Positions 12,662 to 26,975 of a stretch of 64,000 nt of DNA are shown here, piece by piece. The notes beneath the pieces were generated by a model. It was not told where the DNA came from and ran no database searches. It saw only the letters and a program-made list of their open reading frames with translations. Source of the stretch: Dioscorea cayenensis subsp. rotundata. Taxonomy: Eukaryota > Streptophyta > Magnoliopsida > Dioscoreales > Dioscoreaceae. A program made the position numbers and the translations under genes. The stretch is taken from positions 744,001-808,000 of the forward strand of contig NC_052477.1 in NCBI RefSeq assembly GCF_009730915.1, given 5' to 3'. How positions within the stretch are numbered: position 1 is the stretch's first letter; each line of letters begins with the position of its first letter.

Positions 12662-14858
12662 TGAAGGCTAACTCGTAAGTGAGCGGAAAACGTTAGGAAA
12701 TTCAAAGAAAATTATTGGAAGTGAAGTTCATAAGCTCTTCTTCTCCTTCATAACGGAAGGAATTAAGAATCAAAAGCAATACTTGTAACTTGTAAGTGGA
12801 GTTTCAAAGAAGGATGAATATGATCACGAAAAGGTTGGAAGTCGGGAAGTCAAGGAGAAGTTGGAATGGAAGTTATAAGAAGAGCTTGAGAAGGAGAGTG
12901 GAAGTTGGTGGGATTGTAAGTGGGTTTTGAATAAAGGAGGGAAAATGGGAAGTGGAGTTCCCATGTTGATGTCTCTAGAGAATATGTAGTTCATGGGAAC
13001 TGATTCATGGATTCTTTTGATCTTGTTTCGTGATGTTCTATTCAGTCCTAGGTTGAGCAATGTAATATTATTTTATTTTATATATATACCCCACTTAATC
13101 TCACTAACATATATTATTTGTTTTTTTTTTTATATAACTAAATATTATAATATATTATTTTTAGTCTTCTACATTGAGATGTTTATATAAATATTGAAAA
13201 TTAAAATGTGCTATTTTTGATAATAGAAAAGACATTCCTGAAGTCTAGACTGTCTTTATTTTGGAAAAGAAAATTTAATTTAAAAAATCAGATACAAAAT
13301 CAAACATTTATTATCTTTTTTTTAAAAATATATATATATATATATATTTATATAATGAAGAAAAAAAATAAAATTTTGAAAAGAAAAAAGATTTTTTTAA
13401 AAAAAAAAATTGTGTAATTTTCATTGGAAAAATGATGGTTGTTGGGAAATGAACGTGTGGTGATGAATTGTCCAAGTAAAATGGACAAGAGGGTTATGTT
13501 GATAAGACAATTGCAATCGTATGAGCGCAACATCAAACATACTTTTCAGGGGAGCACACACCACCTGAATTGCACGTGGGCTCTGTCCTTAATGACACCT
13601 CCTCCTTCTCCAAAATCACCCAACGTGTCACATCCACCATTTCTTCTCTTTTTTTTTTTTAATTCTCAATAAAAAAAAATTTTAAAAGGATTGTCAATAA
13701 ATTCCTAAATAATTTTTTACTTTAAATAATAAATATTTATTAATATATAAATAAAATAATTTTAACCATTGGGTCTACGAGCACCAGTCTTCTATATAAC
13801 GTATTCATGTTCTGTTGAAAAATCAAGTTTAAAGTTTATAAACTTTAACTAGTGAAAACACTGATGTTGTAAAGCTTGAGTTTTCTTTTCTCCAAATCAC
13901 CCCTGGTCCCCTACTTATCACATCCACTATTTTTTTTTTAATTCTTAATATTTTTAAAAAATTATCAATAAATTTTTAAATAGTATTACCTTTTAAACAA
14001 TAAATGTTTACTAATATATAAATAAAATAATTTTAACCATTGAGTCTACATGCATGCACCGGTTACTTTAATTAGTAAAAACACTTGGTGTTATAAAGCT
14101 TGAGTTTGTGCTTCTCATATACGTTCCTGACTGTATGTTATTTATTCACATTTATATATATATATATATATATATATTATTTTTTTTAAACCCCGGAGTT
14201 CTCAAAAAAATATATATATATATATGTAAATATTTGTTTTGGTATGAAAATTGTAATAATTATCTCAAGTGAAAAGTACTTGAATCATAAAGCAAGCTAG
14301 CTTTTGGGTATGTGGGGTTGAGAGAGTCCTTATTGAATATCATATAAAATGCTCAACTTATAAGAAAAATAAAAGATAAAAATAAAAAATTCAGACATGA
14401 GATAACATATAGATCTTGGAATGTACTCACAACCACCACCAAGTTTGATTAAATAATAAAAATATAATAATAGTTATTAGTTAAAACATAAAATCACAAA
14501 AAACTAATTCAATTCCAAAGAGAAAAAAATACATTTTTATTTTTCATATTTTATCATTTGTTTGGCTAAATCAAGGATACCAAAATACATGAACAAACAA
14601 AGAGGGGCCCCTTCCAATAATGAATGTATAGTAACTAAGCCACAAGAATTTCACTTTAACTCTTGCATTCCAATCAAGTGTAAGAACACTGGAATGAAGA
14701 TAAACAGTAAATGATTGGCATGATAAGCCTCAAAAAAGTCTCATTGATACTCAAATTCTAAAGAGGGCCACATTATGAAGCTTTAGTCCTGAAACACATA
14801 GAAATTACTAAAACAATAACCATTAATCGATCATCGATCACTCCTTTCGGAAATTGGA
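12662..14858. other. Phytochrome upstream region and intergenic DNA
   Basis: About 400 bp upstream of the phytochrome ATG are purine-rich and probably hold its leader and promoter, though I see no decisive TATA placement. Further out is AT-rich DNA containing a degraded tandem duplication (about 13607-13870 and 13889-14115) and (AT)n runs at about 13329-13347, 14155-14177 and 14211-14225. The region ends in the 3' flank of the ATP-citrate lyase gene. I see no gene. Confidence 0.6.
13607..14115. repeat. Degraded tandem duplication, period about 275 bp
   Basis: Two copies share, in the same order, TCTCCAAAATCACCC-like, TCACATCCAC, ATATAAATAAAATAATTTTAACCATTG, TCTAC and AAAGCTTGAGTTT words, with offsets of 271-282 bp between matching words. 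Confidence 0.7.
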
Positions 14859-17800
14859 TCACTTGGCATACAAAACATCTTCCCACGGGTGACGGTACAA
14901 AGGCTGCTTCAGCCTCTTCTGATCAAATGTATGCCTGTGGATTCACAAAGGCACAAAATTATATCCGGAAAAAAGACTAAAAGCTTTGCGTTTTTAGCAT
15001 GAATTCGGGGTTGAGAAATTGAAAGAAAAATGGAGTATGTTCTCTCACCCTATCAGACCGATTGAGCGTGCCAGTACAAATAGTCCGTTCAGATAACCGA
15101 TGTCAACAATTTCATCCATCTCTTGCTTGGTGAACATTCCACAGCTGGCAAGGAGATCCAAGAAAAGAGATGCAATTGCTCCATCGACGTTCATAACCAA
15201 ATTATTTGCCTTTGACAAAGTGTAGGTCTCAACTTGGACGGCATATTCGAGGTATTTTACTGATGGAAAATGGTTGTGTCCATAATCTTGCAGCAGTTGA
15301 ACTCTCTTGTCTCTGTTATCACCTCTCTTGATCCTTCACAGAATAAGGCAAACAAAGACACAAGTTACAGTACTAAGTAAGACACAAGAAATCACACTTT
15401 GAGAGGTAATGGACCACAAGACAAACTTCTCTTCATGTGATAAGCAAACCAAACAAGTATGTGTTGTCGCTGTTCTGTGATTCCATCGTCACTTAAATAG
15501 TTTTACTTATTGTTAGAATTCAGCATAATATAATGGAACTACTAGTGAAGCTTCATTAGTGACTCTTTGCACCTAACTTCATTTTATCAACTATACCCAT
15601 TGTATAACAATCAATATTGCCCAAAACCTTAGCCCATAAACTATGATAGTTCTGACAACACCCTCTATTATCTAATTATCATCATCATTAAAAAGAATTC
15701 GGTAAATAATTTGCAGTTATGTGTTTATAATGTTGGAAATCTGCTATACAGGCAAGAGGCATACAGAAACAGATATATAATGATCTCTGTAATCATATGA
15801 ATCAAATAAATATCATCGAAAAAATTTAATAGCTCTCAACTACACGGTGGGAGCTGCTATAGGGCTATTTATAAAGACAAGGAACTAGGTCTGGACATTT
15901 ATAAAGACAACACATGGAGCGGTATGATCTCAGATTAAGGTCTAAAGTTAAGCAGCAAAGCAATTACCTGTGCCCAATTCCTGGTACACGGATGCCCTTC
16001 TTTTTCATTCCTTCAACGAACTCATAAGGAGTTAGACCCTGAGATAAACAAATTTGTTTCAAAAATGTTTATAAAGGCTTGTGGTTAACAGGAAAAATGC
16101 TGTGAAGATCATGTGAAGCAAACAACCAAGTAAGGAATTCAAGAAGACTACTCACTCTCTCATATGCATCCTTGAAGTAACGGGCAGCATCATCAATCGC
16201 ACCACCAAATCGAGGGCCAATGGTGAGCAAACCTATGTTTGAAACCAGTTCTTGTCAGAATCCTATGCCCATCAATATAGCATGCAATTCCCACTAACGG
16301 GCAGCCAATTGAACATAAACAACATCAATGGACATCAATTTCTGATGAATAATTACCTGAGACCAAGCTGGACACTAGATCTTTGCCAGCTCTGGCAGTA
16401 ACAATGGTGTTATGAGCACCAGAAACACAGGGCCCATGATCAGCACATAACATGACACAGATCTGGAAATAACCACAACGCTTGGTGAGCTATAAACCAG
16501 AATGATCTATAACCACAAAAGAGCACCCATAGATGGGTTATGTAGTTGATCTATATTCAAACCTATGATGATCTACAGCTAAGCCAGATAGCAAGATGTT
16601 AACAAGGTTCTCAGTCTTGGAAAATACATAACCATAAAATATTTTCCATTACTACTACTATCCCACCTCGATGAACTGTGTACAGTACCGAGGAAGGCTG
16701 CGCTTGAACCATAAAAGAGAGATGACGTCACCAACGCCAAAACCACGTTCAACAATGGTAGACATTGGCACACCAGCATAACACGGTTCCTCACCTGCAA
16801 ATGGATGTTACATTGTGAGGGGGTTGTGAGATAGACAGTACAACCATAGACACCCAACTCTTAAAAGGGATCCATTAGTCAAACCTCTGTCATCTGAAAT
16901 CGTAGAGATAATATGTGTTGGGGCCCGAACCTTCCCACTTTTAATCGCTGTGTCAAGATCCTCAGGAATCTGAGGAGGTGTAACCTCAGATACAGGGGTA
17001 ATTTTGCCTTCATCAACCTAAAATTAGCCAAAAGAAAATCAGTCAAACATGCAAAGTAGAAGCTCCAGTAGATAAGCCTTTTAAGCAAATCATATATATG
17101 CCACACACAGGGTTCTTACCGAATCTTACAAAGCTTTGTTCCATATAATATATGTAGCTTCATGACATTTAGCACAACGAAAACATAAAAATAAAAATAA
17201 AAAGGCTACAAAACAATAAAATGATATTGGGGTAAAACAGATAAATTATTGCAGGAGGAAAAACATACAAGCTTCTCGAAAGTTTCTTTAATGGAAGTCT
17301 CCAATGCTTCATATGAAGTTGGGACAATAGCTCCTGCTTCCCGTAGTGTCTGGTTCTTTCCTTGAGCAGATTCCAATTCACCACCACTTTTAGCACCCTA
17401 TAAACATAGAAATACCAACCACAACAAACTCTAAGACAAAAGGATTATGAATAATAATAACCACATTCAGAAAAGAAAAGAGTTATTGCATATAATTCAG
17501 TAACTCACAGCATGTCCAAATTGCACTTCTGACTTAAACAACTTTGCACAAGTTCCACTGACCCATGCAACCACAGGTTTGTGAACTTTTCCTGCCTTCA
17601 AGGCCTCAACAAGGGAGTATTCATCTTGCCCACCAAGTTCCCCAAGCACAACCATCATTTTTATCTACCATCCAATATATTAGAATTGAAAGGATTTAGA
17701 TGCATCAAGATTTTAATCCACAATTCAGAAAAAAGATATTAATGACAAAAAATTAAGTTTTCTCTCATGCCCATAGAAAAGGTCAAAGTATGATATATGG

Positions 17801-20800
17801 TTGACAATTTCAATCAATTAAGAAAATTACCAAGTCAATAAAAAATTTGAATAACAGACAACCATAAATGAATGACACTAACTGCACAGCCTGCAGGTGG
17901 TTCCTTACAGAAAGTCGGTAGCTTGAATGAATTCAGTTTATGCTCTTTGATAGTAGAGAACATAAATTTTAGATTGTTGGATCGAAGCTTATAAAAGAAG
18001 GTGACTGTTCAACTGACATTATTGTGACAGCCAATTCCTTGAGAAAATATCAAATGTTTCTCATTGCTTATGTCACAATTTAAGTTCACAATTGTTTTTT
18101 GAGTGTTCTTGTTTGCATTGTTTAACCATTAGTCATTACAAAAATGAGGAGCTTCCTATTAACTGTTTTAACATCATTTACGTCCTCACCTCAGCCTCAG
18201 TGCTGATGAAAGAGAATCTAACATAGAAAATTTACTTATGCCTGTTTTCATGTTAATTTCCAATGATAAACAAAAATAGATATCAATAAGGGAAAATGTG
18301 AGATGTCAAAACCCTAAAAAAGGGTAAGCATTGAAATGGAGATTACCTGTGGTATGTTGTTAAACCGCAAAATATGATCAGACAGAGTTGAACCTGGAAA
18401 GACATCTCCTCCAATTGCAATGCCTGAAAAAGGCCATCAGAATCCGTGAGTTCACTAATACCATGATGAATGCTAATGAGAAAAGCTAAAAACCATGGAG
18501 ATTGAGGTACCTTCATATATTCCATCTGTCACACGTGCAATTGTGTTATAAAGTTCATTTGACATGCCTCCCTGTGATTGTGACAAAAACATTTCAGAGA
18601 TGAACAATATGAGTAAATTGATAGTGTAATCAGCAGATGATACTTCAAAGAAAATAAGATGGTTATTCACATTTATTTCAACAGTCAAAGGAGAATTAAA
18701 ATTAAGATTATCAAATATAATGAACTAAAAGAAAAAAAAAAACAGTTAAAATTTATCTGGCAATAACTGACACTTAAAGATGTTAATTTAGTTTTCAGAG
18801 TTTATGATTTCTAAATTGTTCCAGTCCCCCATCTTGGCAGACGGTCATATTTGTCTTCAATTAGAAACCTAAAAGATTTTTTTTTTTTTTAAATGCTCTA
18901 CTTCACGGAAAGCATGAGCTTAAACTTCCCATTAGAGTAAGAAGAATCCAAATTAATAGTTCCACCAACTAATGAATTCAAAGTCGAACTTATGAGCTTC
19001 CTTCAGTGTAAGGACATGTCACAACCTATAGCTGCCAAGGGAATTTGAGGGCAAAGTAGAATACTGATAGAATATTGCAAAAGGAAGAACTTACTGATTT
19101 GGACACAAATCCCACCGAACCAGGCCTATATAGCTTGCATTGGATTATATTATCAATAGTCCCAGCAGTGTCACCAATCTTAAAAGCTCCAGCTTGGATA
19201 CCACCAACAGTAGCAGGACCAAGTATTACCTGACATTTGCATTCATAAAACAACCAATTACCATGTGAAAAAGCAAAACAATCCCCAAGTCTATTTTAAC
19301 CAACCATAGCATCTTACTTCTTACACACCGATGTCAATTTTCTGATAGCCAAAATAATATTGAAAATTGCAAAAGTTCCAACTAATCAAATGTTTGATAA
19401 ATCAGTTTTGCAAGTAATTCTTCCCATGACATGAATGTCATTATCCCTTCATTTTATAAATACGTTCACAAGGCATTTCCCTTATCCGCCACCTTCATCT
19501 ATATTCTACCTTGTTATTAGCTCGCGCATAAGCAATCAACTGCTTTGTATCCGACTCTGGAACACCTTCAGCTATGATGGCTACAACTCTGATTGTTGGT
19601 TGCTTCAGAGCAGACATAGATGAGCCAGCAGCACTGCAAGTATAGCAAGTGGAGCAACAATGAAGATCACAATGAGATACTAATTTTAAAGAAAAAGAAA
19701 CAGAAAAAGAGAACCAACCTTCTGAAGGATGCGAAGTTGATGAAAACATCTGCGGTTGGATGAGCACTGCAAGCTGCTTCAACGCTAAAGAAAACTTAAA
19801 ATAAGTGTTAGAACTCTATATCAAATTATTATCTTAAGCATTTAACTTAGAACAATCATATGATACACTACATCGATAGTATTGTAACATATATGAATGG
19901 TCATTCCGATTATTAGCCAGAAACCAAAAGTTAGCGAGACTGTTTTATATCAAAAATAATTTCAATGGTTAATAACTTGGTTTCAGATTTGCTAAGTCAT
20001 CCTCACAATATAGCCCACAATCATAAAATATGCATAATTTTGTATCAACACAAAAACTAGAAAATCATGAAATAATGCCTTGGGTTTGGATAACCCAATA
20101 ATACTATCATTAAGCCCCCACACATTCACTCTCTAATAGATAGAAAGTGCTTTCCACAAGTTCTGCCATGAATAGTATCCAATTATGATGCACCACTCGG
20201 AGCTCTGCATGGCTCTCAATAAAAATAAAAAATATATATAATGAGACTGCACATGTTCCCTTTGATAATTTACAATAAGGAACATAGCGAAGCTAGTAAA
20301 TGTTCCTCATTTAGGAAATTAGACATCAGAACAGTGAATAACGAGAAATCTACTCCAATATTAGTGTATGAGGCAAAATTTAACGCATGCGGTAGGGTCT
20401 TATGGCAATTATTATCATATTGTATACATTAGACCAAATGGAAATGAGTTCTAGAGCTTCCCTTACATTACAAGAATTGAGTTTTCTCGCAAATGACTGA
20501 ATATGATCAACTTGTCTCACCTTGAATGAACAGGAATAGCAATTTCCTCTTGGCCAAAGAATAGTTTCTGAAACCCCTCTGCACCAGGATTGATTATTCC
20601 AGCAACTGAGGGTGTTTCCCTTCCTAGAAAAGAAGACAATAATCAATGTCATGTACAACATCCATAACACTAACAAGAATGTTAGGTATTATGTTCCTAT
20701 ATCACAGACATAAGGAGTTACATACCACAAAGGAAGTCAAAATCAAGCATCCTTTGTATAGGAAGTTGCTTATAATTGTAAAACAATGCTTGTGAATTCC

Positions 20801-20825
20801 GCGAAAAAAGTTGTCCGCTAGCCAT
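14859..20825 (-). CDS. ACLB: ATP-citrate synthase (lyase) subunit B
   Basis: Cytosolic enzyme subunit that, with ACLA, cleaves citrate with ATP and CoA to acetyl-CoA and oxaloacetate for fatty-acid elongation, sterols and other cytosolic acetyl-CoA uses. Sixteen coding exons: 20825-20726, 20623-20521, 19784-19719, 19633-19510, 19229-19095, 18571-18511, 18423-18347, 17664-17509, 17397-17269, 17017-16885, 16794-16667, 16462-16357, 16232-16156, 16038-15968, 15333-15049, 14934-14859. They sum to 1827 nt, 608 aa, the usual length for plant ACLB. The N-terminal part is the CoA-binding/ligase region ([28 protein letters not shown]). The phospho-histidine motif QFGHAGAKSGGE crosses the 17509/17397 junction. 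The C-terminal part is the citrate-synthase-like domain ([39 protein letters not shown]), ending [10 protein letters not shown]. All phases agree and I see no damage. It starts MASGQLFSR, as in relatives. Confidence 0.97.
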
Positions 20826-22740
20826 GATGTAGAAAGACAAGCAACTCAACCTGCAAATTCATGTCAGATTAGTTATCTGTGCTGCACACAAAAGTTACAT
20901 GTTTGTTGAGAATGGAAAGTTTGAAACATTATGCATTAGCTTGGAATTCTCAATTAGTAACTTCTCCACTCATGCTAATTTTGTCAGTTTGCTGCTTTCA
21001 TTCAGGTTTCACTAATGCTAGTTGGTGGAATTCATATTTATCACAGCATAGACAATGTGCTCAACATTAGACAAGCTTTATAGGACCATCCAAATTATTT
21101 GTCACAACCAACAGCAAAGCCTGTTATTTAATAGAATCAGGCACCAAATGTCATCAAACTTTCACTAGAGCCAGTACCAGAATTTGCAAATTATGCAACC
21201 AAAGAGGATGAAAATGTTCCAAGATTTGAAAATAAACTTACTTTTATGCTCATTATCATAGAGAACAAGTTCCATCATACAAGATAATATGGAATAAACT
21301 GATAACTCCGTGGTTGCCTTTTATTTATAAAAGTTAAATGATGTGTGGGCCATCTTTTTAGCTGTTGCACGTTATACCAGCCACATTATTTCCTACATTT
21401 ATGTCACCACCTCATCTATAAACTCAGACTTAATTCACTGATATACCTTTCATACAACACAGCATCTATATTCAGTTCAAGAATTTTCTACCATATCAAA
21501 ATATCGTTGACACATCACTATAGGATCTATGATCTCTTAAACACATTATTTACCACAACTCATGCCTATACCATTGCTTGTGTAATAATCCAGTAAACCT
21601 GCCCCCAACCCATGGATCAGTGTTAGGCTTAAAAACCACATCGTTTAAGACTCAATCTTCATTATTCCTCATTTTTCACTATATAAAAAAATAGGATATA
21701 GAGTTCCCTCCCCTCTCTCTAACAAAATTTGATAACCAGCTCAAGAGACCGAGATCTATTAAGCACTACCTCAGACTAGCTTCACACTGGCTAATTTCAA
21801 AGTCTAAAAAGCTCCCATTCTAACAAAGAGACTATAAAACCACAGTTTTTCTGCTCAAAAAGCTCATTGGCAGCTTTGCTTCCTATACAGAGGTTGTCTT
21901 GAACCTTTGACATCTATCGGCAACATCGTAGTATTCCTATCTTCTTCTCAGCCATTCCATACTTCCAAAGTAATCTAGATATGATACAAAATTTGCTTAC
22001 CTGAGTTTGAAAAAGATTGCAACTTTAGTAACTCAGAGATGGAGTAATCCTGGGCAACCAAAAACCAAACAAACCCAAAGTCCTCACAACTTAAATCAGT
22101 GCATTATAACAACCACTACTCTCATGATCCAAAAAGTCCATTCAAGCAACTCATCAGTTCATCGTGGAACCAACATCCAAGCCATCATTTCAAAAGGACA
22201 TCCTTTTAATCATTTAACTGAGATTCATAACATTCAAAAAGCAATTCTCACTTAGTACGAAACGGTAAACAGAGCCTCAAAAGCGGCATTTGATAATCAA
22301 ATTGGGAAATCTACAAACACACACATAATTCCCAATCAGCAACAAAAGAAAAAAAAAACCCCCAAAACACTTAAAGGTCCCAACTTTTTTCTAGAAAAAC
22401 CTCCAGATCCCACATTCATGCCATAAAAAATCACACCTAACTTCTAATGACCAAATCCCACTAAACTGAAAGCTCATCTAACCTACCACACCAAACAATT
22501 ATGAAAAAGAAAAGAAAAGAAAAGAAAATCACCCACAAATCACAAACTCAAACACTGCACACCAAACTAAAAAATCCAGGCCAATAGAACCCCCAGATCC
22601 ACATAAAAAAAGAAAAACCAAAAAAAGCCTCCACAATCGAATCCAAGACCAAAAATTTCCCCAAAAAAACACAAGATCGTGAGGAAGAGGAGGAAATGAA
22701 GAAGAAATCCTACCCGGACTACTACGCGAATCGTGGCAAG
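20826..22740 (-). promoter_or_regulatory. Probable 5' leader of the ACLB gene, with a leader intron
   Basis: The coding ATG is preceded by 25 bp of leader and a clear acceptor (TTTGCAG, about 20851). No exon-like coding lies upstream until a pyrimidine-rich leader-like block at about 22680-22740, which contains a possible donor near 22713 (CCGG followed by GTAGG on the minus strand). I infer a leader intron of about 1.86 kb. Leader introns are common in highly expressed plant housekeeping genes. Other exon choices are possible. Confidence 0.5.
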
Positions 22741-22770
22741 CGTGAGAGAGACCAATGGGATTGTGAGGCT

Positions 22771-22780
22771 TTATATAGAG
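22771..22780 (-). promoter_or_regulatory. TATA box of the ACLB gene
   Basis: Minus-strand CTCTATATAA is the best TATA match near the inferred first exon and would place transcription start near 22740. Confidence 0.5.
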
Positions 22781-25733
22781 AGCGAGAAGGAGTAGTTCAT
22801 CTACCCCCCAAATTCCAAGTGAGAAAAAACTAAAAGTACACAAATTAAAAGAGAGAGAGAGAAAACAGGGCGGGTTGTTAGATCACAAAGATGGTTATAG
22901 TTTCTCGCGGTGAAGTTAAGGCATGCTCACCGGATACTCCTTTCTATTCTTGTAAACGGGTCGGATTTGGTGTTGTGTTTTCACCCGCATCCGAATCTAT
23001 TCATATTTTGTGACATTTTAAAGGAGGTGAAAAATGGAGAAAAGAAAAGAAGTAATGATGTAAATGACTATATTGACAAAATAATAGACTTATTAAAATA
23101 ATATAATAAAATGTTGACTAATATACTTATAAACTAGTTAAAAAATCATTGACTATAAATGAAAAATAAACAAATTTTTATTTTTATTTTTTACCATTAC
23201 TATTAATTTTTTCTAAAATCAAAATCATGGGTAATTTACTGTATCAAATGTCACTTCAAGTGAAAAAACCATAACAAATAAATTTAATCCATTCAAAGAT
23301 TTAAAAAATAATTATTTTTTTAATAAAAGTAATGAGATTCTATTTATAAAAAAATTGTAAGTAAAAGATAAACAATTTTTATAACAAATAGTGTTTAAAC
23401 AATTTTACAAACAAAACAATAATAAGAGAGAAAAGAATAAGTAGAGCTTCCCTACAGTTAAATGGTTATAGTTATCCTGACTAATCACCTCTTAAAAAAT
23501 ATTAAATCTCTCCTAATGTTGGGAGTAATACACAGAAAATCAAGATATGGATTACCATTTAATTTAAGTATTATAGTTTATTATTTTTTTTAGAAAAAAA
23601 ATAAGATATATATATATTGATGGAAATTTATGATATCATTCACTGAGTTTCCATAATCAAAACTTGTTAACCAGCCAAACAAGCCTAGTCGGATGCGAGT
23701 GAAAGATCCGACTCAACTAACGGGTTATCGGATTACCCGATAGCAAGAGAACACCATCCCACGTGGGGGAGGAGGCGGTGATCATACCGGAGGTGATCAT
23801 AACCAGCGCACGAGGGAGGAACTCGGGAAGCGGGTTGGTGGATGGTGGCCGATGAGACCACAAGATTCAGATTAAAATTGATTAATTTTTTAAATTTTGA
23901 ATATATATAATTACAAAGAAGCCCATTTATTCGACTAGATTTGCGAGATTGCCACTCTTACGATGATTTTATTAATAAATGAAGTATCACACCACGGACA
24001 CGTTGCTTTATAATAATAATTTTAAAAAAATGTAAAAATTATCCATATTTTGACGGTTCTCCGTGCAAAATAATAAATGATGGATTAACAAATGCAAATC
24101 TTTATTTTAAACACTTTTAGTGTTTAAAAGAATTTAAGGAATTTGATCATATATATATATATAGAGAGAGAGAGAGAGGGTAGGTAAATTACTTATTGGT
24201 AAAATTGGAACTAGAGAAAGTAATAATAATTAATTATACAAAGTATGGTAGAAGAAACATCAAAAGGGAAATAAAAATAAAGGTGATGGCAATTGGTTAG
24301 CCAATAGATGGTCAATTTAGTTGTCAAGGAATGACTACATAGTTTGAAGTTTGAAGAGGGTGTGGCTGCTAGTCTTGCTATAAAAGTCTTTAATCTTTAG
24401 GATAAGTTGTATATATATATATATATATATATATATGAGTGGAAACATTGTAGTTTATGTGATTTTTAATTTTTGAATTTTTGTATTTTATTTTGATAAA
24501 TTCAGAGTTCACCAACTCATTCTTATTCATAGGAAGACATTTTAGACCATATTTTAGATTGAGAGAGTGGCTTTTCTTAAATTTTTTTTCTTTTTTTAGG
24601 TGCATGAAGAACATGTGGATAAATCATAAATAATATGTATGCACTTGCAATTTTTCCCCCTTTTTTATTTAAAAAAATATAGTTTTTTTATAAGGAGGAA
24701 AATTATTGAAACATGTTTTTTTTTAAAAGAAAGCCTTCTTATTAAAAAATCATTTTAAAGAAAAGAAGAAAAGATGATAATGGAAACTTGAAGCCATTAT
24801 TTATATATAAATAGTTCAAATTATGCTTTTGTTATATCATTGCTCTCATAACTGTAGACATCCAATTCTTAGTTATAAAATAAAAATAAAAATAAAAATA
24901 AAATAAAGAGTAAAAACAAAGCTCCTCACAAATATTACATCATAGCACGTTATATATATACACACACAAAAATTTACAATTTAATTTACCATGAAAATGA
25001 CTAACTAAAATTCTCAAATTATAAAATGACCAAATCAGTTTGGTGATAGCCACTATTCTTTCAATCAAACATCTTATAACATTTCTTATTATTTAAAACA
25101 TAAAATTTAATATGAAACAAAACTTCCCTCTAATTATTAAAAACTTGTGTACTTTTTTTGTCTTCCCACAAACATACTCCCGCCCAAACTCTCATAACTC
25201 ATTGGTCCCATTTCCAACTCTTTTCCAGGCTAATAAAAACAATATCACAACAGTATCCAAGAAGTAAAACACAAGCAACCAAAAAACCAAACCAAAAAAA
25301 TAAAAAAAATTCTCTACCTTAATTCATTGAGGAATAGAAACCAACTAGACAAAGAACTTGCTTGGGAAACTGGCCTAAACTTTTGCATGATTAGAAAAGT
25401 TAAAAGTTGAAATAATTAGATCAAAAAGAAAAAAATAATAATAATAAAAAGCAATCACGTGACAACCCCACGTTGTTTTGGCACACGTGACAACAACTTC
25501 TGAACTCATTGATGGCATGGCAGAATGGCAATAACGTAAATAAGAAGAAAAGGGAGACGAAAATAATAATGATGATTAGTGATGGGTCTCCTTCTCCAAC
25601 CCTAATTGCTTTTTCCATAAAGTTAGGGTTAACTAACTAATGGCTGGTAAATGGTGAGCTCCCATCTACAACCCAATTCTTATAAATCTCATCAACAACA
25701 TCAATAGAGACCCAAACTTCACTTCAAAGATAC

Positions 25734-25776
<43 letters not shown>

Positions 25777-26975
25777 GTATGGAATCTTATGTTTCAAGTG
25801 ATTGTTTTGTTGTTTCTCTATCACAAGCAAACATTGGTGATTAGGAATAAAGAACATGGAAAGAGATATGCATTCATTGCAAGAAAATGAACGCTCATAT
25901 TTTTCAAAAATATTTTTTAGTACGAAAAAATATTTTTTTTAGTACGAATGTCCATGGAGAAACACTCTTGAACAACAAAGTACCATGATTGTTTATTTTT
26001 ATAAAATATTATTTCAAATGAAAAAATAATATCCCTCATAATTCATCATAATTCAAATGTTAGGTAACTTGTCCACATATTTATATATAGAAAAAATAAT
26101 TTAGATATGCTCCTAGATTATTATTTTTTAGAGACATTTAATCACAACCGTTGGATGATGATCCAATGATTGTTTGTTTATATGGATATTGTACCTCTTT
26201 TATTGTTCACGAAAACTATGCATCACTGTAGAACACATTTTGATATTGTTTATAATACTTATAGCCGTCAAATGAAATCAGATGACTACTGTGAGTGTCC
26301 CTTAAATCTAGAGACATCCCTAGATTACTCATCCTAATATTGCAAATAACATTAATATTAGTTTTAGAGCTACAAACATAAATATAACACACACACAAAC
26401 ATATTTATCAGTAATCACTCTTGATCTATGAGATATTAATACCATGTCATTAGATTGAACCAATGTAACTGATTTTATTTTTTCAAAACACTGGTATATT
26501 TTTTAGTTAAATAAACTTGTTAACTAGAAAATTGGTCAACTACAAAAAGATAATCCATAAGTTCATTTGTCCATCTTCCTCGTCGAAGCTTTGATGCCTA
26601 CATATCACCCCGAATAATTTCGACTCACCAAAATGAGGACATTCAGAGTTCTCTACTCCAGAAAATCTATAATTGATAAAACACATCATCACCATCTGGG
26701 TTACATTAATTAATAGGAAAGGTTCTATGTTTTTCCTCGGAAAAAACACATAGGAATCCCAGAATCAAGTTCACAAAATTGGTTCTCCTGGGGACAAATC
26801 ATCCTGTTGTTAATTGTCAGATGAAGTCACCAATAATCAAAATTTAACATCCTCTAGAGATATATAATTCCTATTGATAGAAGCTCTACAGTGAAGATTT
26901 ACTCAATTTGACCAAGTTAAAAATACGAGACCGAGAATTACCATGGGATGAAAGTACAGAAAGGCTTACTTCTGG
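22781..26975. other. Intergenic region between ACLB and the NOMO-like gene
   Basis: AT-rich DNA without a supportable gene. It contains a GC-richer patch at 23690-23860 with a palindromic CCCACGTGGG G-box (about 23758-23767), (AT)n at 24410-24436, and an (ATA)n run at 25735-25775. Many short ORFs in this stretch are translations of simple repeats. A GCTATAAAAG word near 24378 resembles a TATA box, but nothing gene-like follows it. Confidence 0.55.
25735..25775. repeat. (ATA)n microsatellite
   Basis: About 13 uninterrupted trinucleotide units. Confidence 0.9.

Noticed and set aside
24290..24440. Possible small-RNA gene promoter (GCTATAAAAG)
   Set aside because: Only a TATA-like word and an (AT)n run are present; no downstream hairpin or conserved RNA was recognised.
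25666..25857. Poly-Tyr ORF
   Set aside because: It is a translation of the (ATA)n microsatellite.
26105..26330. Possible MITE around repeated CCTAGATTA words
   Set aside because: The two words (near 26132 and 26318) are in the same orientation, so they are not terminal inverted repeats, and no target duplication is visible.
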